This document shows, one piece after another, positions 31,262-41,599 of a DNA stretch of 64,000 nucleotides; positions within the stretch are counted from its first letter, which is position 1, and the number at the start of each line of letters is the position of its first letter. Source of the DNA: Yponomeuta sedellus (lineage: Eukaryota; Arthropoda; Insecta; Lepidoptera; Yponomeutidae); NCBI GenBank assembly GCA_934045075.1, contig OW203724.1, positions 9,225,473-9,289,472 on the forward strand. The letters run 5' to 3'. Both the position numbers and the translations under genes were made by a program. The notes beneath the pieces are model-generated. The model was not told the origin of the DNA and searched no databases. It saw nothing but the letters and a program-made list of their open reading frames with translations.

Positions 31262-31404
31262 GTCTCCCACACTGCACGCTGATACGCCGCGTTACGATCG
31301 TGCTACGCCGTACAGCGCCACGCGCTACGGAAATACCGTGATATACGATTGGATTTGAGCGAAAACTTTACTGTTTGTTACGTGTGCTCCGGTGATTGTG
31401 TGTT
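31229..31404 (+). ncRNA. Candidate 5'-UTR first exon ending at GTAAGT
   Basis: From the predicted +1 to TGTGTGTT|GTAAGT (donor at 31405) there are 176 nt with no ATG at all, as suits a 5' UTR. A 78-codon frame at 31105-31341 starts upstream of the Inr and looks like a by-product of GC richness. The next plausible same-strand exon is at 40389. Which gene this belongs to cannot be told; it could also be a non-coding transcript. The type 'ncRNA' is used only because no UTR type is offered. Confidence 0.4.
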
Positions 31405-31409
31405 GTAAG

Positions 31410-32260
31410 TCACCTGTGGCAAAGCTGGCAACATTAGATTGGTGTAACTTAGGTAAATAATTAGTGTGGGCATTAACTTTTTTTATTAGGATGGGTTAAA
31501 ACCTGATCACAGTCACGCCAGATGATAGCCGAAAACAAATGTTACGTGCTTACCTACCTCTTCAATGCCGGTTAGCTCCAGTTTTGTAGACACCCAAATA
31601 ATATATCTCTGTATCAAGAACGACGGCAACGCGTTTCACATTCTTAGTTACAGAAAAAAAAATGTCGTGAAGTTAAAGAACCAGTTTTCGTCAGTACTGT
31701 AGTCCGTTTTCCTTTTACCATTGTGATTCAAACAATGTTAAATGCAAAGCTTTCTTCTCGACAAAAAGAAACAAGAGCAGAGTGCACGAGTACAATATTT
31801 TTCTTCTGAATGGATAATGATAATATTTGGTTACTGTCTCTATTATAAGTAACTTACACTAAATTAATTATTCAGTACTAGAATTTTTAATGATTCACGA
31901 TGCCTGTACGTAGTTATAGTAGTTATAGCTAATAAATAATCGCGATTAGACCCCTTTTAGAATATGTAATTTAGTAAAATTAGTATTAGGTATTATGACA
32001 TTACTGCTTTCTCATTTCTCTACTTTCCGCCGCCACTTTCTCCCTTCTCGTTCATTGATAGCCTAGAATAAAATATTAATTAGAATTAAGCCTGCCTATC
32101 GTAGAAATTCTATTTTGTGTAATAAAGTACTTAATAATAATATTCTCAGTAAAGGTCCGAAATTATTCACCGCGTCATAATGGTAAATTTATTTTTCTCA
32201 AATTACACAGATTCCATAATGATTTGATCATTTTGCATATAAAAACTGAGCCATAAACTG
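31410..32260. other. Probable intron sequence; one LINE tail trace
   Basis: 31927-31965 matches the AATAAATAATCGCGATTAGA LINE tail. The rest is AT-rich without a recognised feature. Confidence 0.4.
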
Positions 32261-32263
32261 TTA

Positions 32264-32520
32264 CAGTCCATTTATTCTTACTTGTTCAATTTAGTAAACA
32301 AGATTCTACCCTTAAACTGTGACTTTTTAGTCCAAAACTGCCATATTTCCATAAATGAAGTAACCTGGAACACTCTTTTAGATAACACGCTGCCAATTTT
32401 ATACACATAGTTCATGATAGTTCATGAATTTTCGAGAAAATGTCTAGATTAGGCATCTAATCTCAATTTTTAGGTTAGAATCTTGTTTACTAAATTGGAC
32501 AATTAAGAATAAATAGACTG
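32264..32520. mobile_element. TA-flanked MITE, 257 bp, second copy
   Basis: Same family as 12051-12297, flanked by TA at 32262-32263 and 32521-32522. It is about 90% identical by eye and carries an extra 10-bp direct duplication (ATAGTTCATG twice). Confidence 0.92.
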
Positions 32521-32522
32521 TA

Positions 32523-33108
32523 CATACAATGCGGGCTAGCCATTGATACAAGATATTCTATGTCTATTATTACAAAAAATCCGTGCGTTCTGGGAATTAC
32601 TTTCATAGATTTACCGTTTACAGGTTAATAGATATTCAGGTAACCGTAAAGCGTTTGTGGTTTAATAGTATTGTTTTGAGCAGCGTAAAGTACCTCGTAA
32701 AAGCCCACCGCAATTTGCTGGCTTTATAGCGTGGTACGTATTCAAATCAAACTGGACCGGTCAGTTTCATGTGAGTGGTTGCACACTTACAACGTTACAA
32801 CTAACACAATAAGACAAACACAATGAAATAAGCAATTCAGTGCGTCTATATTATGCCGCGTTCTCTAATTAGCTCGTCACATTTTAAATCTGTGAGAATT
32901 TTGAACAAATCTTGTCTCACATAAGTAGCAAAATGTGTTTCCTTACATTCAGTTACCGTGAGGTTAACTCACATTTGGCCGTATTTTTTATATTAAATGT
33001 TGTTATACTATAGATTGACTGTCTCATAATCACACCGCGTCTGATAGATTCTTGAGTGAATTACAATATTTAAGAGTATAAATAAAAAATCCCATTTTCA
33101 TCGTTAAT
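32523..33108. other. Interval with no gene seen
   Basis: AT-rich, no repeat family recognised. Confidence 0.4.
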
Positions 33109-33264
33109 TCGAATTTTCATTATACTATTTTTATTTTTAATGCACTAACCCGTGCTAAGGAACAAATTAAAAATAAAAAAACCTATTTAGAGGCTAAAAA
33201 TTTTTTTTCCGGCATGGGTGAAATTTTTAGCCTCTAAATAGGTTTTTAAAAATCGAATTTTCAT
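33109..33264 (-). mobile_element. Foldback SINE (family A), short-arm copy with 12-bp TSD
   Basis: TCGAATTTTCAT flanks the insert 33121-33252 (33109-33120, 33253-33264). The insert is an antisense family-A tail, then AAACCTATTTAGAGGCTAAA, a T-run, then CCGGCATGGGTGAAATTTTT and AGCCTCTAAATAGGTTTTTA in the opposite sense. In sense orientation it starts at TTTAAAAACCTATTT, as the other foldbacks do; most of the tRNA-like tip is gone. Confidence 0.85.
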
Positions 33265-33321
33265 GTCTTTTGCTTAAATCGTCTTCATGACAATGTTCAG
33301 TAAAAACACCTAACTACATAC

Positions 33322-33585
33322 GACGTGATAGCGGAGCGGTAGCACGCCCGGCTTCTCAATCGGGAGGCCGTGGGTTCGAATCCCGGCATGTACCAATGAC
33401 TTTTTTTCTAAATTATGTACACTTGTGAACTTATAGTAGCAATACCACTCGCTAACGGTGAAGGAAAACTCCGTGAGGAAACCCTAGTGTCTGAAGTATT
33501 AACATACCTCAGCGCTTGCTACATACAATGGCCCAACTATGAGGCTCAGTGCGGAAAATCTCAGGTCTAACTAACACCTATCTAG
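33322..33585 (+). mobile_element. SINE family B, sense copy
   Basis: tRNA-like head with ATAGCGGAGCGGTAGCACGC and GTGGGTTCGAATCCCGGCAT, then GTACCAATGACTTTTTTTCT and the body shared with 11433-11695 in the opposite orientation. The head is the best preserved of this family in the window. Confidence 0.85.
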
Positions 33586-33608
33586 CCACTGCGGTTCAAG
33601 TACCTATA

Positions 33609-34066
33609 CGAGGGCTGCTACTTTTGTATGCGGAATAGAAAAAATAAACAAATGTATATGGCTAAATATGCTTTTATTGTTTTTCAAAGTATTCACCACT
33701 ATGATCGATGCACTTTTGCATTCTGATTGAGGTATCTCCAAAACGTGCTGTTTGAACGCATCTACGGCATCTTCACGGGTCGAAAATCGTTGACCACGTA
33801 ATTTATTCTTTACATTTGGGAATAAATAGAAATCATTGGGTGCCAAATCAGGGCTGTACGGTGGATGACGAATATTTTCACGAGTGAGTTCCATTTTTTC
33901 AGCAATATGACATTTTAAACCCAACAAAAACAAAACACTAACGAATACAAGAGAAAAATATTAGCGGCCAGTATTTAAAAAAAGGACGAATTCGACCATG
34001 GAGGTCAGACATTGCGTTTAAAATTATTGGAATCCCAGATGCCGCATACATAAGTAGCAGTCTATG
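33609..34066 (-). mobile_element. Internally deleted mariner, 458 bp
   Basis: Both mariner terminal inverted repeats are present (CGAGGGCTGCTAC at 33609; complement of CATAGACTGCTACTTATG to 34066), flanked by TA at 33607-33608 and 34067-34068. The coding part jumps from MELTRENIR directly to PYSPDLAPNDFYLFPN, removing the second HTH and the first two catalytic aspartates. This is a non-autonomous deletion derivative of the family split at 9643-17518, in the opposite orientation. Confidence 0.92.
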
Positions 34067-34068
34067 TA

Positions 34069-34811
34069 TAAAGCTCTTTAATCGAAAAATATACGCACAG
34101 ACAGAGTAGGCTTCTTCTTCTTTTAAAGTGTCTCTCCATCACTGGAGGTTGAGTCAGCTTGATGTTGTAAAACTTTTAATAAATATTAAAACTGGAACGA
34201 CTTCAACTTTGTGCTTTATTTAAATGTGTTTGTTTATTTTATTTGTGTTATAAGCAAAACATTCTATAACAACAGAATAAGCAGGTAAAAATATTCAGGT
34301 CTAGTTGAAATGTGAAGTAGTAATGCACGGATGTAAAATACATCCGTGTAGTAATGCCAATAATAAGGAAAATCTCAAAAACGGGTGACGTAATTTTAAA
34401 TTTTAAAAATGACAGACAGAACTAAAGAAATATAAAAAAATGGTGTAAAGAGGTTTGTACCGTTACAAGCTCTTTACAGCGGTCTATGTTCAGTGCCATT
34501 CTGAACAGCTCCTCCGCGGTTTCAACACCAGTCCAATCTTTGATGTTGCACAACCATGGCATCTTTCTGCGGCTTTCTCTTTCCTTCCACCTTGCCCATC
34601 ATAATAGTTTGCAGCAATTTGTATCTTCTGCTTTGCAGCACAAGGCCTATCCTCTGCTTGGTGGTGGGAACAAGATTCACCTTCTTGTGCATCCGTCGAG
34701 AGTAGGCTTATAATGTTGCGTGCCCTACAGGGTCCACAAAGATCCATATTTGTAGTTTTACATATATCATCTGTACATACTTGCGGAATGTAATAAATTA
34801 TTGGGTTCGAT
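34069..34811. other. Interval with no gene; one short palindrome
   Basis: 34326-34348 is a hairpin CACGGATGT-AAAAT-ACATCCGTG. A near-identical hairpin occurs at 42841-42863. Frames of 75-108 codons at 34486-34816 overlap on both strands and have no motif. Confidence 0.4.
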
Positions 34812-34930
34812 ATCAAGCCTTGTGTGTTCCCACTGCTGGGGTACGGGTCTCTTACTTCATCGCAGGAAGTTTAGGCCATACTCCACCTCCAAGTCCGGGT
34901 TGGTGGAGGATTGTAAGGCAGTGACGGACT
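34812..34930 (-). repeat. 5S-rRNA-derived SINE, tail fragment
   Basis: GATATCAAGCC...CCCACTGCTGGGGTACGGGT and CCGGGTTGGTGGAGGATTGT match the family tail; the rest is missing. Confidence 0.75.
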
Positions 34931-34934
34931 TTAT

Positions 34935-36265
34935 CATAAGGGTATTGGGTATTGAGTAGTAATTCATTTTATTGTTCTCGTGTTCATGGTTCAATAGAAA
35001 TTTTTACTCTGCAATTTCAGGGATCCTTATAGTAACAAGCGAATAGTCATTTACTGATGGCAGTTTAAATAAATTGTTTATTTTCTGTCTTTCTTTCTTT
35101 ATGTAATTTTTTTGTTATAACGGATACCTGGATAAACGAATAAACGTATGCGATGGTAAAATCGTAAGAAACGACACATGCCAAGATTAAACGACCTACG
35201 TTTTAAAATCTCAAATTAATTTTTATCTCTATAGTTGATCAGATTGTTAGCACGCTACCAAATAGTTTGTTTGTGTTTGTTTAATTCAAGCAATAAAAGT
35301 TAGGCTCACAGAAGCCCGTACAATAAACGCTTCGGCGCAACGTACGCTAATGAAATTTATAAACCATAAACCTGAGGGGTGAAGCTGTTGTTTTATAGTG
35401 TGTAATAATCATAAACCACGCATTCGGTCCTTGACTTAGGCCTACCAGGCGGTACAGCACGCAACTCCTTTCCTTTCTGTCCTAAAACTTAGCGTTTACA
35501 TCTTGGAATACATATACCGAGCCTAGTTTCGGTTAAGCCATTTATTCTAGAGAATAGGGTTAACTGACAAATTTAGTATGCCTATCAGCAAGTTAGTTAG
35601 TGGGCCACGCTAGATCGATATTGCTTGCTTACGGTCAAAGCAAATTAATGTTTATACGTTTTATTTGGTTTTATAGAGACCAACTAAGGCAATACACATT
35701 GATGTTTTAGCGTGATTATCTCTTAGTTTCTCCTACGTAAATAAGCTGGCGGTTATCAGTTGTTTTTTTTTCTATGGCCGTGAGTTTGCCGGATTGTTGT
35801 GCGTACTGAGGTGCGAAACTGAGGATAAATGCGGTATTATAAGCAAATTTTACACAGGGAAAATATTATTTGGTCTTTTGGTTGGGCTTAAGTAAGTGCA
35901 CCTTCACTAAGATGTGTGAGTGAGGGACCCTCTACTTCCGATCATTCAAACTTGCGCGTTTTAATTATGAAGAGTGCAACTGACGATAAAATTGAGCCCG
36001 AGCATTGAATAGCATCACAGCAGAGACCGTGAGCAAATGTAATGTAACAGCTGCGAGCACTTCGTCACAAGAACGTGTAAATACACAGAACTTTATGAAG
36101 AAATACTAGCTTCAAATAATTTGTCAATTCAAATTAATATTTCGGATCACGTACACAAAGTTTAAATAAAAAAATGGAATATAAGTTATATAATATCCAC
36201 AGTCATTTTATAATAAATATTCATGGGCTAAAATCCAGTGTGTTTACAAGTTTACTAGTTTACGA
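34935..36265. other. Interval with no gene seen
   Basis: No repeat family or ORF with a motif. Confidence 0.4.
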
Positions 36266-36269
36266 GATT

Positions 36270-36600
36270 TGTGAGAAGATCTCGCCTCCCAATTTCGGGG
36301 GCTCGGTCGTCCGATTTAAGCCACAGATTAAAATTCCCACAGACTCGTCCATGGCCGTCTAATTCATAAACTAATTAAAGTTGGCCGTCTCGCGGAGGCT
36401 TCGCAAGACAAACTTCCCTGTCATTTAGAATGATAAGCAGGTTCATTAGCATTCACCCTCGGCGACGTGACCCCGTTCTGGCTAACGAGTGGCCGAGACA
36501 TCGGTCACTTTGCGATGGGATTAGCAGAATCCTGACCCGGCTAATCGCAGCGTTTTTCATGCAGCATCATGAAGGGTTCGGTACGATATGCGCGTTAAAC
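36270..36600. other. Non-repetitive island with homeodomain-like motifs
   Basis: Within 330 bp: TCTAATTCATAAACTAATTA, TCATTAGCATTCACC, GGGATTAGCAGAATCC, GGCTAATCGCAG and GCGCGTTAAAC. GC is higher than in the flanks and there is no ORF. It reads like an enhancer-type conserved element, but only comparison with other species would show that. Confidence 0.3.
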
Positions 36601-36784
36601 TAGCAAGCTATAGGAGCACCTATTCACAAGTGTTGAAGTGAAACATTAATTCGATTTTTTTTTATTTCGAATTGATGTTGAGGAATTGAATCGTTCGACG
36701 TTACAACATGAACTAGGTGTCCATTTTAAAATTTACATCATTTTGGAGAAAAAATTGACAAAATAACTCCCCCACAAGATCAAC

Positions 36785-37265
36785 AAAAAACAGGTGCGAG
36801 TCGGACTCAAGCACTGAGTGTTCCGCACAAATATGTAGATACAGATATTTTATGTTCAGGAATCGAGTCTCACAGTTTTTTCCGAGAATTGCCAGAACTT
36901 CAAGAGCAATTTTTATGTAACCTATAAACGACCCACTGCAGGGCACAGGCCTTCTCTCGGAAAGATAAAACCCAATTTTTTAAAATAAAATTATAAATGT
37001 CGTTTCCAGTTCATACCCGAGTGTCGAAATATACGTTTTTTGCGACATAAACAGCCAGAACTTTTTAAGTTAACTTAGAAGTTTGATTTTTTCACAGCTT
37101 CAAGAGACTGTAAACCTAAGTACCTATTTAGTTTTATTTCAACTCGATAACTTGACGCGTTTCCGCGGTAAGGTTCGTGACAGATAGACGGACGGTCGGA
37201 CAACAAAGTGATCCTAAAAGTGTTCCGCTTTTTTTCTTTATACGGTATAGAACCCTAAAAAGGTT
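36785..37265. repeat. Lepidopteran repeat (GTTCCGCACAAATATG / GACGGACGGTCGGACAAC)
   Basis: Carries GTGCGAGTCGGACTCAAGCA with GTTCCGCACAAATATG, then a later GATAGACGGACGGTCGGACA and ACGGTATAGAACCCTAAAAA. Same class as 7575-7800. A LINE/SINE tail fragment lies at 36915-36965. Confidence 0.55.
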
Positions 37266-37269
37266 TTAT

Positions 37270-37790
37270 CATTTGTAAACAAATAGCCCCGTTATGTATT
37301 ATGTAGCCTTTAAAAATACACACACAACAGTATAAACTTACTAATACTGCATAATGTATGCTTACTCCCAATTTGCCACAAGCATTAATGATGTCGCTCA
37401 TAAAAACAAAACACGTTTAAAATGAAAATCCTCGGCGAGCGATACTACGCAACGGTGACGACTGTAAACCAAAACTCGGCTGGGTTATAAAAAATTTAAC
37501 GTCCTCACAAAAGACACTTTCATTTACTTCCTCTGCGAGTTCTGCGACTGTATTATTCTGCGTCGCTTATACAATGCCCCATTTATGGCACATAAACTTA
37601 ACGATGGCTATTCAATGAATCTCTTCGTACTGTCAGCGCCAGGTTTAGCCAGACATTACATTAAATATACTAGTTAATAGACCTAATGTGAGATGTACTA
37701 GGCAATCTAAAAGTATGTCCCAGACACAACTTCACCATCTATTGCAGGAGGTTGTCACACAATTGTCAAAATTGTATTAACTAAACGAAT
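37270..37790. other. Interval with no gene seen
   Basis: Nothing recognised. Confidence 0.4.
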
Positions 37791-37794
37791 CTAC

Positions 37795-37990
37795 ATTCTG
37801 TTTGCTGTATCTCAATGCGCAACGTTTGTCGCTCTGTTCGGGCCTAATTTGTAGTGGAGAAAAAGGCAGCGGGAAAAAAAGTCCAATCTGACCATCTTTT
37901 CTCAAGTTATCTTTAATTAATACATCAGTTGCTACCTAAAAAATAAGATTTCACGATAGACTTCAATGCTAAATTAAATGTTAGAAAAAA
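37795..37990 (-). repeat. 3' UTR fragment of the CR1/Jockey-like LINE
   Basis: CTACATTCTGTTTGCTG, TTGTAGTGGAGAAAAAGGCA and CTGACCATCTTTTCTCAAGT match 3850-3990, in the same orientation. About 15-20% diverged by eye. Confidence 0.8.
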
Positions 37991-37999
37991 GGCCTAAAT

Positions 38000-39005
38000 T
38001 AGTATGTGTTAGTTTTGTGTGACGATTTGTAGCTTCTGTCAGTAAAAATTTGACAATTCTTCCATATGCTACTATCGGCAAAGGAAATAGCTACTATCTA
38101 TAAGCTACTATCGTCAAGTTGAAGTACCTAAATTTATATAAAAATATAATTATAACAGTTATTAAAGCTTAAACAGAAATATAAAAAACCTGTTTTATGG
38201 GCGCCACATTCGCTTTGTTGGTTGCAACACTGAGTATAGTCATGCCCATGTGAATTGGTTACTGGATTAAAGTTTCTTTTCTCACTGGAATTAAAGATAA
38301 ACTACATCACATTCACGTGCAGGTTTCCATGCGGAACCAAGTAATAAGTAAATGAAACCATTGTCTGGTTAAAATAATTTTTAATTAAATATCAAAATAG
38401 AACAAATATTAAAATCGTCCAGTTTAATTTTTTTTTCCGATTTTTGTTTATTTTTCTTAGGTGTAAAAAATACAGATGACGCATTTCCTTCTGTGCGTAT
38501 CTTCATTACGAAAAAGCGAGATATACCTAAAAAAAGCAATTTGATACTAAAATCTGTATAACTCACGAATTAGCCAATTTTGTGTGCACTTACTATACGA
38601 TATACATACCAGTCATGTTGACAACTGCTTCGGTGATGTTATTAAGAGAAATAAAGTCTCATATCTCGGACTTTTTCTCCGACAAATACTTAACTATATT
38701 GTGAATTAGTTTTCTTTCACGGCTATGGTATAGTTTTCGGCTTTTTGAAGCACAAAAATCTCACAAAAGCCCACACACCAACTTGACATCAAAAGACAGA
38801 CAACAACTTGACATGTAGACAGATGGCATTTTACTAAGTGCTACCAGTGGAAGAAAAAAGTTCTATTGCTTTTCCGCAATATGGCGAGGTGTTTTATGTT
38901 TCTGTTTAGGCTTAAGCAAGATTATTTTTTAGTACGGTGTAAATATCACTATGACAGTAGCTAAAGATTCATTTCACTTCGGTTTTAGTCAACTTTTATG
39001 CCCTT
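38000..39005. other. Interval with no gene seen
   Basis: Nothing recognised apart from short repeats of CAACTTGACAT near 38780-38815. Confidence 0.4.
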
Positions 39006-39009
39006 GACA

Positions 39010-39165
39010 GTTTTATATCCGTAGTTTATTATTACAATTCGAGGTACATTGTGTGGCAGTTTTCCTTTCTGTTAATCTGTGGATTAATCGGCTTTTCAAT
39101 GTGCATAGAATTGTCTTTTACGCATTAGCGAATTAAATTTTAGTTTTGTAAAACAGACCCCTGGT
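39010..39165. mobile_element. MITE (TTCATAGAACTACAATTC family), diverged
   Basis: TAATCTGTGGATTAATCGGC and CAATGTGCATAGAATTGTC are the reverse complement of the interior of 52427-52570. The ends are poorly kept. Confidence 0.5.
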
Positions 39166-39180
39166 ATTACTGAAGAACAT

Positions 39181-39398
39181 AGTATTATTGGCAGGAGTAA
39201 ACGTGTTCTTGAGTGGAGACCGCCACTCGGCAAACATAGTGTAGGACGCCCTCTGACCTGGTGGGATGACGATCTGCGAAAAACTGCCGGCAGATGCTGG
39301 ATGCGGCAAGTTGAAGACAGGGCGCTATGGCGCTCATTAGGGGAGGGCTATGTCCAGCAGTGGACTACATAATATAGCCTGAAGAAGAAGAAGAAGAT
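39181..39398 (+). pseudogene. RTE-like LINE C-terminus with (GAA)n tail
   Basis: An open frame reads RVLEWRPPLGKHSVGRPLTW, WDDDLRKTAGRCWMRQVEDR and ALWRSLGEGYVQQWTT, then TAA, a 15-nt 3' region and (GAA)5. This is a common C-terminal region of RTE-like LINEs in arthropods. 5'-truncated; no catalytic domain. Confidence 0.8.
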
Positions 39399-39589
39399 GG
39401 CAGTATTGGCTGCATTTTTTTGCCAATAATGATATTTTATTTACCTGGGTACCGGGCGATTCCCAAATACACCGAAATCTGGGTGTTTGAGAGCCGCGGT
39501 ATGGGAATTGTAATTTTTGAGTATGGGCGTAAACAAAAAAAAAAAGAGTTGAGAGATGTTATTTAACAAAATGGGCAAAATATTATTAC

Positions 39590-39670
39590 CGCCCCTCTGT
39601 CTATCAGAACAATGACCCGCGGACCCACAGCACGCAAGTACCGCTCTGGCAGGCTAGTAATAAATTCAAG
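39590..39670 (-). repeat. Repeat family F (TCTATCAGAAC...GACCCGCGG)
   Basis: CTGTCTATCAGAACAATGAC, CCGCGGACCCACAGCAC and GTACCGCTC recur in the opposite orientation at 48895-48985 and 58905-59045. Confidence 0.6.
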
Positions 39671-39875
39671 TTTGTATAGAGTATTTTTTTGTAACTGCCT
39701 TTAAAAACCAAACTAGCCTATTGGATAGCTATTATTACGGCACGATCATATTCATAAGTCTTTTTAACAGTTACGGTTTTTATGATCAGTTACAAAAGTA
39801 GAGGCTCTTGTACTGTCGCTTATTATTTTTATCAATGTTAATAAATATTTATATAATTTGATGATTGATGACCTG

Positions 39876-40122
39876 GGGATTGATTCTTGTCCATGCGAGT
39901 TGAAAGCGTAGACGCAAAAATTCGAAGACTTAAACATTTGTCGCATAAAAATAAGATAAAATAGACTTTTATTTTCTCATTCTAATTTAATGTAGCATGG
40001 CTTCTGAAAATACAGATTTTGGTTGTCATTGACTTTTTATGTAGAATTCAAGTCATAAGCCTTAGAGTCGTATACGAATTATTTGTATTGTGTGAGAATA
40101 TAATGAAGTGAGAATTTGCTCC
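39876..40122. mobile_element. Harbinger-type MITE, 247 bp
   Basis: Ends GGGATTGATTCTTG and GAGAATTTGCTCC match the 24785 family (GAAAGCGTAGACGC, CATTTGTCGCATAAAAATAA, TTTTCTCATTCTAATTTAAT). Flanked by CTG on the left but CAG on the right, so the duplication is imperfect or a flank has mutated. Confidence 0.7.
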
Positions 40123-40388
40123 CAGCACCGATTTCAAAGTTTAGTGTGCCGTAGGAGCCCACTGTACAGTGATAGGATTGGAATTGCCTTCGTAATCAGT
40201 TGCTTTTTACTGGCGTCGTATAATTTGTTCCCAAAGCAGTTCTGATGGGGAGCCCCATCAAATCGTATAACTGGCGATTTCATTGCTTGTAAAACTAACA
40301 CGACTCTATTAAACCAGTTACCTAGTGTTGCCAGCTTTCCGGTTATCTCGCGATCGGACGATAAATCGATGACATTTTTTATTATTAG

Positions 40389-40504
40389 GGAAAATGAAAC
40401 TGAGTGAAATTATGGATAATAAATAAGAGGCATATTGAAGTTGAAGAAATGGCGTCCTTCAGCCACCAAGAGACGCAGTCGAGCCCAGCTAAAGAAGTCC
40501 CGAG
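40389..40504 (+). CDS. Candidate exon with start codon (weak)
   Basis: A T-rich stretch ending TTTTTTATTATTAG precedes GG at 40389, fitting a splice acceptor. An ATG at 40449 in AAGAAATGGCG context opens MASFSHQETQSSPAKEVP, and after two more bases (AG) comes GTATGT, a good donor. Upstream, at 40394, is a short uORF of 10 codons. The peptide matches nothing I know. On the same strand, the 5'-UTR exon ending at 31404 could splice to it across about 9 kb. It could also be the first exon of its own transcript. Read from splice and start signals only. Confidence 0.3.
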
Positions 40505-40509
40505 GTATG

Positions 40510-41265
40510 TTTTTTTACTATTTTATAAATAATTGTCTTATAAACATTTTTCTGTAAAAGTAATGCGCGACAAATAACTTGAATAAATTACGATTACGAT
40601 GGACCTTGCATGGATGTATTTATGTGTCATCGGGGACGCGAGAAAATAATTTTCTTAGAATTTCTCGGACTTAAGTTTAGCCAAATTATCGCTAACTCAT
40701 CCGGCTCGTATCGGCTGCGCGGTTTTTTGATCAAGTTATCTGTCGGGCAATATACCTATATACCTACTAATGAAATGAGTTCAATAATAATATTACTAGC
40801 AGACGCCGTAAACGTTGTTTTGCCATATTAATAAATCTACAACCTATTTTATTCTCAAATCTACCAAATATGCACAAAAATTCATAAAAATCGGTGAATC
40901 CGTTTCATGGATTTTTATATTTTACTTCCTTGATTTTTTTTCGCAAGAGTCCGACCAGAGTTTCATTATATCTGTCCTAAAGCCTGGTTTACGTCTGCTT
41001 TATTTTTATGATTTTATAGCAAGCTTATGAAATCTGACAAAAAAGCATGCATTTCGCAAGTTTGTTTGTACGAGTACCTACATTAGCATGCTAAAAAATC
41101 TTTCAGTTTCAGATTATTATCATTATAATTATGTAAGAGATTGCTTTTAACTCGGGTTTCTGGTACGCCAAGACTCTGTTGGCATTGTTGTTGTCCAAAT
41201 CTACTCTCAAAAGCTGTTAGTTGCTTTTCTTGTATGCACTTTTGCCAACAGCCGTTGTTAACAGT
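40510..41265. other. Interval with no gene; repeat trace
   Basis: 40850-40930 (CTACCAAATATGCACAAAAA...AAAATCGGTGAATCCGTTTC) resembles a common lepidopteran repeat. Confidence 0.35.
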
Positions 41266-41269
41266 AGAC

Positions 41270-41575
41270 ACATAACATAACCTCACGCGTGTATCCCAGA
41301 GACCAGAGACTGCCACTTGCCACGATCCTGACAGATCACCTTCGCTTCATCAACGTTGATAAATTATTTCATGCACGCGCGCAGGTTCCGGGTACTGTTT
41401 TCGACCCCTTTGCTAATACATCCCCTATTTGGTCGACGTATGTCCACCTGGGACGTCCCTTACCGGCCCTTCTACTCACATTCGCAATATATATTTGCTT
41501 TGTCAATCTTTCTTCCTTTATCCTCTCCACATGTCCAAACCAACGCAACATTCCTTTCTCAACAGTAGCTTAATA
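41270..41575 (-). pseudogene. RTE-like LINE C-terminus and 3' UTR
   Basis: The minus strand encodes MLRWFGHVERIKEERLTKQI, then RAGKGRPRWTYVDQIGDVL, before a stop at 41369; this 'WFGHV.R....R..K......GRP' module is standard at LINE C-termini. The 3' UTR (41365-41275) contains the GTTGATGAAGCGAAGGTGAT block in sense. Only the C-terminus survives. Other 3' fragments of this family are at 20310, 28175, 28870, 50210 and 53000. Confidence 0.85.
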
Positions 41576-41599
41576 TATTTTAGTGTGCGAGAGACCGGG

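Noticed and set aside
31105..31341. 78-codon ORF as a protein-coding gene
   Set aside because: It begins upstream of the predicted transcription start, has no recognisable domain, and long frames are expected in GC-rich DNA with few stops.
34486..34816. Overlapping ORFs on both strands
   Set aside because: Both are motif-free, and the minus-strand frame runs into a 5S-type SINE fragment.
39873..40125. Clean 3-bp duplication around the MITE at 39876
   Set aside because: The flanks are CTG and CAG, not identical, so it was not counted as support for the CWG target rule.
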